A model generated the notes under the pieces. The model ran no database searches, had not been told where the DNA came from, and saw only the letters and a list, made by a program, of their open reading frames with translations. This document shows positions 7,047-13,864 of a DNA stretch of 14,451 bases, one piece after another (the first letter of the stretch is position 1; every line of letters begins with the position of its first letter). The DNA comes from an uncultured Collinsella sp. (GTDB lineage: Bacteria > Actinomycetota > Coriobacteriia > Coriobacteriales > Coriobacteriaceae), in assembly GCA_902491895.1 (NCBI GenBank), contig CABUJH010000048.1, forward strand, positions 1 to 14,451, in the 5' to 3' direction. The translations under genes were made by a program, and so were the position numbers.

Positions 7047-8129
7047 TTGTCTTTATCCCATCCTTTGCCTCGCGAGTTGACGCGCCCCGTGCATGTGGGC
7101 GGCGTGCAGATCGGTGGTGGCGCTCCGGTCGTGGTTCAGTCCATGACCTGCACCGATACCGCTGATGCCCAGGCAACGCTTGCGCAAGTGTGCGCGTTGG
7201 TGCAGGCTGGCTGCGATATCGTGCGCGTGAGCGTGCCCACCGAGGCCGCGCTTGAGGGTTTCCGCACCATCTGTGCTGAGTCTCCGGTGCCGATCGTCGC
7301 CGATATTCACTTTAACCACAAGCTGGCCATTGGCGCTGTGGAGGCCGGTGCTGCCAAGCTCCGCATCAATCCCGGCAACATTGGCGATTGGGCCAAGGTC
7401 GATGCCGTGATCGATGCCGCGGGCGCCGCTGGGTGCGCGATTCGTATCGGCGTCAATGCCGGTTCGCTTGAGCAGGATATCGCCGAGCGCGACGACCTTA
7501 CGCAGCCCGAAAAGCTCGTGATGTCGAGCGAGCGCTTCGTCAAGCACTTTGAGGACCGCGGCTTTACGAACATTGTGCTTTCGGCCAAGGCCCATAGCGT
7601 GCAAACGACGCTCGATACCTATCGAGCCCTGTCGCGTGAGATTCCCCACGTTCCGCTTCACCTGGGCGTGACGGAGGCGGGGACCAAGCTCCAGGGCACC
7701 ATCAAGAGCTCTGTAGGCTTGGGTATCTTGCTTTCCGAAGGCATTGGCGACACCATGCGCGTCTCTCTCACGGCCGATCCGGTTGAGGAGCCGCCGGTCG
7801 CCTGGGGAATTTTGCAGTCGCTGGGCCTGCGTCGCCGTGGTCCCGAGATTGTCTCGTGCCCCACGTGCGCCCGCTGCCAGGTTAACCTCATTCCCATCGC
7901 CGAGGAGGTCACCGAGCGGCTTAAGAACTACTCCGCGCCGCTTTCGATCGCCGTTATGGGATGCGCGGTCAATGGCCCCGGCGAGGCCTCTGACGCCGAC
8001 TTGGGCGTTGCCTGCGGACGAGGTCAGGGCCTGCTCTTTTCGCATGGCCAGATCATTGGTAAAGTAGCTGAGGATCAAATTGTCGACGCGCTGATGGCCG
8101 AGGTCGACAAACTTATTGAGGAGAAGTAA
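7047..8129 (+). CDS. ispG: 4-hydroxy-3-methylbut-2-enyl diphosphate synthase (flavodoxin/ferredoxin)
   Basis: IspG is the oxygen-sensitive [4Fe-4S] enzyme that reductively opens MEcPP to HMBPP, the penultimate MEP-pathway step. From TTG 7047 it has 360 residues: an N-terminal TIM barrel (VVVQSMTCTDT at 28-38, VADIHFNHKLA, KLRINPGNIG) and a C-terminal reductase-like domain. Cluster ligands are Cys271 and Cys274 in CPTC and Cys306 in MGCAVNGPGEA. An extra Cys277 is present (CPTCARC). The TTG start has GGGGA at a normal spacing of about 9 bases. An in-frame GTG at 7038 lies almost on the Shine-Dalgarno, and the longer frame back to 6960 overlaps rseP, so both were rejected. proS starts directly at the stop (TAA-ATG). 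Confidence 0.96.
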   Translation: MSLSHPLPRELTRPVHVGGVQIGGGAPVVVQSMTCTDTADAQATLAQVCALVQAGCDIVRVSVPTEAALEGFRTICAESPVPIVADIHFNHKLAIGAVEAGAAKLRINPGNIGDWAKVDAVIDAAGAAGCAIRIGVNAGSLEQDIAERDDLTQPEKLVMSSERFVKHFEDRGFTNIVLSAKAHSVQTTLDTYRALSREIPHVPLHLGVTEAGTKLQGTIKSSVGLGILLSEGIGDTMRVSLTADPVEEPPVAWGILQSLGLRRRGPEIVSCPTCARCQVNLIPIAEEVTERLKNYSAPLSIAVMGCAVNGPGEASDADLGVACGRGQGLLFSHGQIIGKVAEDQIVDALMAEVDKLIEEK

Positions 8130-9851
8130 ATGACTCGAGCAATGTATATGTCTAAGCTCTATGCGCCGACGCTTAAAGAGGATCCGGCGGACGCTGAGCT
8201 CGCCAGCCACCGCCTGCTGCTCCGTGCCGGCATGATCCGCAAGGAGGCCGCCGGTCTGTATTCTTATCTGCCGCTCGCATGGCGCTCGATCCGCAAGATC
8301 GAGAACATCGTGCGCGACGAGATGGATGCTGCCGGCGCCCAGGAGCTCATGATGCCCATCATGGTCGATGCCGAGCTGTGGCGTGAGTCCGGTCGTATCG
8401 ATGCCTATGGCAAGGAGCTTGTGCGCTTTGACGATCGTCATGGTCGCGAGTTCGTCCTGGGTCCCACGCACGAGGAGACCGTCACGGCCCTGGTGCGCAA
8501 CGAGCTGCGCTCCTACAAACAGCTGCCCGTTAACCTGTACCACATCCAGGATAAGTTCCGCGACGAGTTCCGTCCCCGCTTTGGCCTGATGCGCGGTCGC
8601 GAGTTCATCATGAAGGACGCCTACAGCTTCTCCGCCACGCAGGAGAGCCTGCAGGAGGAGTACGACAAGATGAAGCAGGCCTACGCTAACATCTGCGAGC
8701 GCTGCTACATCAAGGCTCTGCCCGTTGTCGCCGACTCCGGCGAGATCGGCGGCGACACTTCCGTCGAGTACATGGCTCTTGCCGACGCCGGCGAGGCTTC
8801 GCTCGTCTACTGCGACGATTGCGGTTTTGCTGCCGATGACGAGGCTGCAAGCACCAAGGTCGTTGTGACCGAGGGCCCCGGCGATGGCACGCTCACCAAG
8901 GTCGAGACTCCGGGCATGGGCACCATTGAGGCTGTTGCTAAGTTCTTTGGGTTCCCCGAGAACGGCACGCGCAAGTCGCTGGCACTCATCGACGCCGAGG
9001 GCAAGCCGGTCGTGGCCATTGTTCCGGGCGATCACGAGCTCAACGATTGCAAGGCCGAGCACGTCTTTGGCAAGGGCTATCGCATGATGACCGACGAGGA
9101 GCTTCAGGCGAACGGTCTGCACAAGGGCTTTATCGGACCGGTTAACCTGCCCGATGGCATTCGTCTGGTGTGCGACGAGAGCCTGCGCGATTCCAAGCAG
9201 TGGGCCTGCGGTGCCAACGAGGTCGATTATCACTTTACCGGTGCCTGCCCCGAGCGCGACTTTACCGTCGATGAGTGGGCCGATCTGGTCACCGTTGTCG
9301 CCGGCGACCCCTGCCCGCACTGCGGCAAGCCGCTCTCCGCTGCCCGCGGCATCGAGGTCTCTCAGGTCTTCCAGCTGGGCACCAAGTATTCCGAGGCCAT
9401 GGGTGCCACCTTTATGGACGAGGACGGCAAGGAGAAGCCGCTCATCATGGGCTGCTACGGCGTGGGCGTGTCCCGCTCGCTCGCTGCCGTTGTGGAGCAG
9501 CACAACGACGAGCACGGCATCGTCTGGCCGGTCTCCGTTGCCCCGTACGAGGTCGCGGTGATTCCGCTTGATCCCAAGAAGGAAGAGTGCGCTACCGTCT
9601 GCGAGCAGATTGTTGATGGCTTGTGTGCCGAGGGTATCGAGGTCGTCGTCGACGATCGCGACGAGCGTCCCGGCTTTAAGTTTGCCGACAACGACCTTAT
9701 GGGCTTCCCGTATCAGGTCGTTCTGGGTAAGCGTGGCCTTAAGAATGGCACCGTTGAGCTCAAGGACCGTGCCACGGGTGAGCGCGAGGATGTGGCGATC
9801 GACGAGGTCGTCGCCAAGGTCGCCGAGCTTGTGAAGGCAGCACGCCGTTAA
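8130..9851 (+). CDS. proS: Prolyl-tRNA synthetase, bacterial type with editing domain
   Basis: ProS is a cytosolic class II synthetase that charges tRNA-Pro. The 573-residue protein is the bacterial (YbaK-insert) form. The catalytic core begins LKEDPADAELASHRLLLRAG, with motif 2 FRDEFRPRFGLMRGREF (143-159). An INS editing domain lies at about 225-400; Lys282 in TRKSLALI and GDHELNDCKAE (300-310) match the mischarged-alanine editing site. Motif 3 is GCYGVGVSRS (441-450), followed by the C-terminal anticodon-binding domain. Two CxxC pairs (Cys228/231 and Cys395/398) flank the editing domain and could bind zinc. ATG 8130 abuts the ispG stop with GAGGAG upstream. ATGs at 8142 and 8148 are possible alternative starts. 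It is the last gene of the operon. Confidence 0.97.
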   Translation: MTRAMYMSKLYAPTLKEDPADAELASHRLLLRAGMIRKEAAGLYSYLPLAWRSIRKIENIVRDEMDAAGAQELMMPIMVDAELWRESGRIDAYGKELVRFDDRHGREFVLGPTHEETVTALVRNELRSYKQLPVNLYHIQDKFRDEFRPRFGLMRGREFIMKDAYSFSATQESLQEEYDKMKQAYANICERCYIKALPVVADSGEIGGDTSVEYMALADAGEASLVYCDDCGFAADDEAASTKVVVTEGPGDGTLTKVETPGMGTIEAVAKFFGFPENGTRKSLALIDAEGKPVVAIVPGDHELNDCKAEHVFGKGYRMMTDEELQANGLHKGFIGPVNLPDGIRLVCDESLRDSKQWACGANEVDYHFTGACPERDFTVDEWADLVTVVAGDPCPHCGKPLSAARGIEVSQVFQLGTKYSEAMGATFMDEDGKEKPLIMGCYGVGVSRSLAAVVEQHNDEHGIVWPVSVAPYEVAVIPLDPKKEECATVCEQIVDGLCAEGIEVVVDDRDERPGFKFADNDLMGFPYQVVLGKRGLKNGTVELKDRATGEREDVAIDEVVAKVAELVKAARR

Positions 9852-9881
9852 TCGACGATTTCGCTTGTAGTTCGATATACG

Positions 9882-9930
9882 GGACGGCCCCGCATTTCTC
9901 CAGATCGGGGAGATGCGGGGCCGTCCTTTT
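9882..9930 (+). terminator. Strong rho-independent terminator after proS
   Basis: A perfect 14-bp stem GGACGGCCCCGCAT (9882-9895) / ATGCGGGGCCGTCC (9913-9926) can extend inward through TTCTCC/GGGGAG with wobbles. TTTT follows at 9927-9930. It ends the plus-strand operon. Confidence 0.93.
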
Positions 9931-9955
9931 ATCTTGTGGCATCCTCGATATCTAA

Positions 9956-9997
9956 AAGGAAAACCCCACAGCCCATTCGAGCTGCGGGGTTTTCCTT
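9956..9997 (-). terminator. Bidirectional-looking terminator hairpin at the convergent junction
   Basis: A 17-bp stem with one A-C mismatch pairs AAGGAAAACCCCACAGC (9956-9972) with 9981-9997 around an 8-base loop. Read on the minus strand, the stem ends in GGGGTTTTCCTT and then TTTTAGA, so it best serves the minus-strand phosphotransferase gene. Read on the plus strand, it is a second stop after proS. The region 9852-10029 holds nothing else recognisable. Confidence 0.8.
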
Positions 9998-10029
9998 GTG
10001 CCTCCGATGCGAAATGAATCGCTCAGATA

Positions 10030-10794
10030 TTACTGATAATCGACGACGTCGATCCAGTTCTTCAGGAACTCATCGTTCACGTTGCGCTTGCGAGCGAGCT
10101 CGGAAGCGGCGACGATGCTCGTCCACTGACGCACGACCTGCATGGGCATGTCGGCGCGGTCGCAGTAGAGCTCCAGGTAGGCCTCGGCCTGATCCTTGCT
10201 GTTGAGGGCAAAGAGCAGGTAGGTGGTGGCAACGTCGGCAGCAGGGGAGCCCTGGGTAGCGTGTGCCCAGTCGCACACATAGAGCTGGCCGTCGTCGCCG
10301 ACGATGACGTTGGAGGGGTTGAAGTCGCCGTGGCAGACCTTGAACTCCTTGGTCATGCCGTCCAGACGCTCCTGAAGGTTGTAGCGCGTGGTGGCATTGA
10401 GCTGATCAAGGCTGTCGATCATGCGGGCGAACTTGTCGCGCTGACGGTTGAGCAGCGGGGAGGTGTAGCCGTGGATCTCGATCTGGAGGTCGACGAACAT
10501 CTCGAGGTACTCACCAAAGCGCTGGGGCTCGGCAGTCATCTTCTCGGCAAGGGTGGTGCCCGGAACCTTCTCGGTCACGAGCGCCCAGCCGTTGGCGTTC
10601 TCGAGCTGGGAAACCTCGAGAGCCTTGGGGCTGCGGATGCCGCACTCATTGATGCGGGCAAGATTCAAAGCCTCGTTGAACACGTCGGAGACAGGCTTGG
10701 TCTCGTTAAAGACCTTGACGATCTTGTCGCCCAGGTCGTAAACGACCTTGTTGCCACGGCGGACGAGCTCGGTCTTGGAATCGGGTAGCAGCAT
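10030..10794 (-). CDS. APH/choline-kinase-family phosphotransferase, substrate unknown
   Basis: This is a 254-residue soluble kinase-like protein of the aminoglycoside-phosphotransferase/choline-kinase superfamily. Visible are a short N-lobe (DLGDKIVKVFN, with Lys27 a candidate for the ATP-binding lysine), the catalytic loop CHGDFNPSNVIV (Asp157, Asn162), and the metal-binding segment YVCDWAHATQGSPAADVAT (Asp175). Members of this family act on small hydroxylated molecules or do housekeeping phosphorylation. Nothing shows that it confers antibiotic resistance, and there is no mobile context around it. The start ATG has AAAGGAT about 8 bases upstream on the minus strand. It lies 89 bases downstream of adhE on the same strand, so co-transcription is possible, though a hairpin separates them. 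The hairpin at 9956-9997 follows its stop. Confidence 0.85.
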   Translation of the reverse strand: MLLPDSKTELVRRGNKVVYDLGDKIVKVFNETKPVSDVFNEALNLARINECGIRSPKALEVSQLENANGWALVTEKVPGTTLAEKMTAEPQRFGEYLEMFVDLQIEIHGYTSPLLNRQRDKFARMIDSLDQLNATTRYNLQERLDGMTKEFKVCHGDFNPSNVIVGDDGQLYVCDWAHATQGSPAADVATTYLLFALNSKDQAEAYLELYCDRADMPMQVVRQWTSIVAASELARKRNVNDEFLKNWIDVVDYQ

Positions 10795-10827
10795 GGTTGC
10801 ATCCTTTCAACGATGCGATAGAAGCGA

Positions 10828-10864
10828 CGGCGGGGGTGTGTGAAACACCCGTGCACCCCCGCCG
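10828..10864 (-). repeat. GC-rich hairpin between adhE and the phosphotransferase gene
   Basis: CGGCGGGGGTG (10828-10838) pairs perfectly with CACCCCCGCCG (10854-10864). An alternative, overlapping hairpin GGGTGT/ACACCC (10834-10839 with 10845-10850) competes with it. On the minus strand (direction of both genes) six Ts come before the stem, not after, so it does not fit a standard intrinsic terminator. It may stabilise or process the message 3' of adhE, or weaken read-through. Confidence 0.6.
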
Positions 10865-10883
10865 CAAAAAACCGTGCTAAAAA

Positions 10884-13532
10884 CTAGCAGACGGCGTAGT
10901 CCTGGGGCTCGCGGCCGTAGTAGGCGTCCAGGTAGAGCTCCTTGATCTCGCTCATGAGCGGGTAGCGCGGGTTAGCGCCGGTGCACTGGTCGTTGAATGC
11001 CTGCTCGGTCATCTCGTCGAGGGTGTCGAGGAAGTACTGCTCGTCAACACCGTAGTCGGCGATGGTCTTCTTGACACCGATGAAGTCCTTGAGCTCCTCG
11101 AGCTTCGTGATGAAGTTCTCGAAGACCTCCTTGTCGTCCTTGCCCTCGATGCCGCAGTACTTGGCCATCTCGGCGTAGTTGTGCAGCGCGTTGGGGTAAG
11201 GATACTGGGAGAAGGTACCCATCTTGACGGGAGCCTCGGCGGCGTTGTAGCGCATGACGCGGGTCAGGATGACGGCGTTAGCGATGCCGTGGGGCAGGTG
11301 ATGGAAAGCGCCGAGCTTGTGGGCCATGGAGTGGTTGAGGCCCAGGAAGGCGTTGGCGAAGGCCATGCCGGCCATGCAGGAGGCGTTGTGCATCTCCTCG
11401 CGGGCGTGCGGGTCCTTGGCGCCGTTCGTGAAGCTGGAGGGCAGGTTCTCAAAGACGAGCTTGGCAGCGCGCTCGGAGAGGCCCTTGGTGTAGTCGGAAG
11501 CCATGATGGAGACGTAGGACTCGATGGCGTGGGTCATGACGTCGATGCCGGAGGCAGCGGTCAGGCCGCGCGGGGCGGTCATGCAGTTGTCGGCGTCAAC
11601 GATAGCCATGTTGGGGAGCAGCGCGTAGTCGGCGAGCGGCCACTTGATGCCGGTCTCCTTGTCGGTGATGATGGCGAACGGCGTGCACTCGGAACCGGTG
11701 CCCGAAGAGGTCGGGACGGCGACGAAGTAGGCCTTCTTGCCCATCTCGGGGAAGGTGAAGATACGCTTGCGGATGTCCATGAAGTCCATGGCCATGTCCT
11801 CAAACTTGCACTCGGGGTGCTCGTACATCATCCACATGATCTTGCCGGCGTCCATAGCGGAGCCACCGCCGACGGCGATGATGACGTCCGGCTCAAAGAG
11901 AGCCATCTGCTTGGCACCGCGACGTGCGCACTGCAGCGACGGATCGGGCTCGACGTCGTAGAAGCAGTCGTGGGCGATGCCCATCTCGTCGAGCTTGGCC
12001 TCGATGGCGCGGGTGTTGCCATTCTTGAAGAGGAACTGGTCGGTGACGATGAAGGCACGCTTCTTGCCCATGACGTTGCCCAGCTCGTCGAGGGCGACGG
12101 GCGTGGAACCCTTCTTGAAGTAGACCTTCTCGGGAGCGCGGAACCACAGCATGTTCTCACGGCGCTCGGCCACAGTCTTAACGTTGATCAAGTGCTTCAC
12201 CCCAACGTTCTCGGAGACGGAGTTGCCGCCCCAGGAGCCGCAGCCCAGGGTCAGAGACGGCTTCATGCCAAAGTTGTACAGGTCACCGATGCCGCCGTGC
12301 GAGGACGGGGTGTTGATGACGATACGGCAGGCCTTCATGACGTGCTCGAACAGGCTGATCTTCTCGGCCTGGGCGGGGTGCACGTACAGAGAGGCGGTGT
12401 GGCCCGGGCCACCGGCGAGCACCAGGTGCTCGGCCTTGTCGACGGCCTCCTGGAAGTCCTTGGCGTGGTACATGGCCAGGACCGGGGAGAGCTTCTCGTG
12501 GGAGAACTCCTCCTTGGCGGGGTCGGTGGAGGTGACCTCGGCGATCAGGATCTTGGTCTTGGCGGGAACCTCGATGCCGGCGAGCTCGGCGATCTTGGCA
12601 GCGGCCATGCCGGGGATGCGGTGATCGAGAGCGCCGTTCTTGAACATGGCGGCACGCAGGGCCTCCATCTCGGCACCCTGCTTGACGAAGTAGCAGCCGC
12701 GCTTCTGGAACTCGGCCTTAACCTGGTCATAGATGCTGTCGATGACAGTCACGGACTGCTCGGAAGCGCAGATCATGCCATTGTCGAAGGTCTTGGAGTG
12801 GATGATGGAGTTGACGGCGAGCAGCACGTCGGCGGTGTCGTCGATGACGACCGGGGTGTTACCGGCGCCAACGCCCAGGGCGGGCTTGCCCGAGGAGTAA
12901 GCGGCCTTGACCATGCCCGGGCCACCGGTGGCGAGGATGATGTCGACGTCGCGCATGACCATGTTGGTCAGCTCGATGGAGGGGACATCGACCCAGCCGA
13001 TGATGCCCTCGGGGGCGCCGGCCTTGACGGCGGCGTCAAGCACGAGCTTGGCGGCGGCGATGGTGCACTTGGCGGCAGCCGGGTGCGGGGAGATGATGAT
13101 GGCGTTGCGGGTCTTCAGGCAGATCAGCGTCTTGAAGATCGCGGTGGAGGTGGGGTTGGTCGTCGGGATGACGGCGCCCACGATGCCGATGGGCTCGGCG
13201 ATCTTGGTGATGCCGTAAGCCTCGTCGCGCTCCAGGACACCACAGGTCTTGGTGTTCTTGTAAGCGTTGTAGATGTACTCTGCGGCGTAGTGGTTCTTGA
13301 TGACCTTGTCCTCAAGAACGCCGCGGCCGGTCTCCTCGATGGCCATCTTCGCCAACGGGATACGAGCCTTGTTGGCGGCCATGGCGGCCTCGTAGAAGAT
13401 CTTGTCGACCTGCTCCTGCGTGTACGTAGCAAAAAGCGCCTGGGCCTCTCGCATCTGAGCGAGCTTAGCCTCAAGCGCCTCTACGTTGTCCACAATTGCG
13501 GGAGTAGTGTTTTCCGGTGACTTTTTCACCAT
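10884..13532 (-). CDS. adhE: Bifunctional acetaldehyde-CoA/alcohol dehydrogenase
   Basis: AdhE reduces acetyl-CoA to acetaldehyde and then ethanol, recycling two NADH in fermentation; the family forms helical filaments (spirosomes). The 882 residues fit the family (E. coli 891). The N-terminal CoA-acylating aldehyde dehydrogenase domain spans about 15-450, with the nucleotide/substrate loop GVGAGNTPV (220-228) and catalytic Cys255 in FDNGMICASEQ. After a linker, the iron alcohol dehydrogenase domain spans about 460-870, with GGGSAMDAGK (555-564) and iron ligands Asp664, His668, His734 and His748, matching the spacing of the E. coli ligands. The start ATG 13532 has AAGGAG 6 bases upstream. The Shine-Dalgarno can form a weak 5-bp hairpin (GGAGA/TCTCC, 13538-13555). 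It points to an anaerobic, ethanol-forming host. Confidence 0.97.
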   Translation of the reverse strand: MVKKSPENTTPAIVDNVEALEAKLAQMREAQALFATYTQEQVDKIFYEAAMAANKARIPLAKMAIEETGRGVLEDKVIKNHYAAEYIYNAYKNTKTCGVLERDEAYGITKIAEPIGIVGAVIPTTNPTSTAIFKTLICLKTRNAIIISPHPAAAKCTIAAAKLVLDAAVKAGAPEGIIGWVDVPSIELTNMVMRDVDIILATGGPGMVKAAYSSGKPALGVGAGNTPVVIDDTADVLLAVNSIIHSKTFDNGMICASEQSVTVIDSIYDQVKAEFQKRGCYFVKQGAEMEALRAAMFKNGALDHRIPGMAAAKIAELAGIEVPAKTKILIAEVTSTDPAKEEFSHEKLSPVLAMYHAKDFQEAVDKAEHLVLAGGPGHTASLYVHPAQAEKISLFEHVMKACRIVINTPSSHGGIGDLYNFGMKPSLTLGCGSWGGNSVSENVGVKHLINVKTVAERRENMLWFRAPEKVYFKKGSTPVALDELGNVMGKKRAFIVTDQFLFKNGNTRAIEAKLDEMGIAHDCFYDVEPDPSLQCARRGAKQMALFEPDVIIAVGGGSAMDAGKIMWMMYEHPECKFEDMAMDFMDIRKRIFTFPEMGKKAYFVAVPTSSGTGSECTPFAIITDKETGIKWPLADYALLPNMAIVDADNCMTAPRGLTAASGIDVMTHAIESYVSIMASDYTKGLSERAAKLVFENLPSSFTNGAKDPHAREEMHNASCMAGMAFANAFLGLNHSMAHKLGAFHHLPHGIANAVILTRVMRYNAAEAPVKMGTFSQYPYPNALHNYAEMAKYCGIEGKDDKEVFENFITKLEELKDFIGVKKTIADYGVDEQYFLDTLDEMTEQAFNDQCTGANPRYPLMSEIKELYLDAYYGREPQDYAVC

Positions 13533-13572
13533 TTGTGTCTCCTTGCGATCGGAGATTTACCCTACGCCTTGC

Positions 13573-13581
13573 ATGATAGCA
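13573..13581 (-). promoter_or_regulatory. Candidate extended -10 promoter for adhE
   Basis: On the minus strand, TGC-TATCAT reads from 13581 down to 13573, an extended -10 motif about 40 bases upstream of the adhE start. The -35 is weak (TTCACC or CGTTCA at short spacing). It lies downstream of the palindrome at 13625-13654 in the transcription direction. No convincing Rex-type operator was seen. Confidence 0.4.
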
Positions 13582-13624
13582 AGAAATTATTTGGTGAACG
13601 GTAAGATTCCTCTAAAAGGCACAC

Positions 13625-13654
13625 TAAAACGCTTCAATAAAATGAAGCGTTTTA
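13625..13654. repeat. 12-bp-stem palindrome upstream of adhE (operator or bidirectional terminator)
   Basis: TAAAACGCTTCA (13625-13636) and TGAAGCGTTTTA (13643-13654) are perfect inverted repeats around a 6-base ATAAAA loop. Both strands end in TTTT, so it looks like a symmetrical terminator. Because it sits between divergent genes, upstream of the adhE -10, it could instead be an operator, or insulate adhE from incoming transcription. Confidence 0.65.
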
Positions 13655-13685
13655 ACTAAAACTATCTGCCTGCTGCATCGCCCCG

Positions 13686-13734
13686 CTCATTGGGGACAGA
13701 CTCTCATGAGTGCTTTCACTCATTTGGGACAGAC
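13686..13734 (+). repeat. GGGACAGAC direct repeats flanking a small hairpin, beside the transposase
   Basis: Two 16-base copies of CTCATTKGGGACAGAC (13686-13701 and 13719-13734) differ at one base and are 33 bases apart. Between them ATGAGT (13706-13711) can pair with ACTCAT (13718-13723) around a 6-base loop, or with CTCAT in the first copy. The unit lies about 130 bases before a Y1 transposase. Related GGGACAG-containing repeats near such transposases are recalled from other genomes but were not checked. It may be an end or REP-like recognition unit. Confidence 0.6.
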
Positions 13735-13783
13735 ATCGTTTTGCCATTTTGCCGTTCTGAACCTGTTTTTGCCGATCATTGGA

Positions 13784-13790
13784 TATAAAT
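13784..13790 (+). promoter_or_regulatory. Weak candidate -10 for the transposase gene
   Basis: TATAAAT at 13784-13790 is a good -10 box 75 bases before the transposase start. No -35 close to consensus lies at 16-18 bases upstream, so the call is tentative. The rest of 13736-13820 shows only three TTTTGCC-like copies and no gene. Confidence 0.3.
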
Positions 13791-13819
13791 AGGTCACAGG
13801 CTCAGCATTTCGCGTTCCT

Positions 13820-13862
13820 TCTCTCCTTTTAGGTGTTGCCTGTTCAGTTTTGAAAGGAGAGA
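13820..13862 (+). promoter_or_regulatory. Leader hairpin that sequesters the transposase ribosome-binding site
   Basis: TCTCTCCTTT (13820-13829) is perfectly complementary to AAAGGAGAGA (13853-13862), which is the whole Shine-Dalgarno region 2 bases before the ATG at 13865. The stem is 10 bp, extendable by wobbles, with a loop of about 23 bases. If formed, it would hide the ribosome-binding site, as the leader hairpin of IS200 does for its own tnpA. Confidence 0.65.
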
Positions 13863-13864
13863 TT

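Noticed and set aside
7053..9515. An 820-codon open frame on the minus strand opposite ispG and proS
   Set aside because: It runs antisense to two clearly conserved genes, its product has no recognisable motifs, and long antisense frames are expected from GC-biased codon use.
11181..13520. A 779-codon open frame on the plus strand opposite adhE
   Set aside because: It mirrors adhE codons, and the Gly/Val/Asp/Leu-rich product has no family features. AdhE has all its catalytic residues.
13533..13620. Rex-type redox operator in the adhE promoter
   Set aside because: Short pieces such as GTTCACCAAAT look vaguely similar, but no TTGTGAAnnnnTTCACAA-like palindrome is present.
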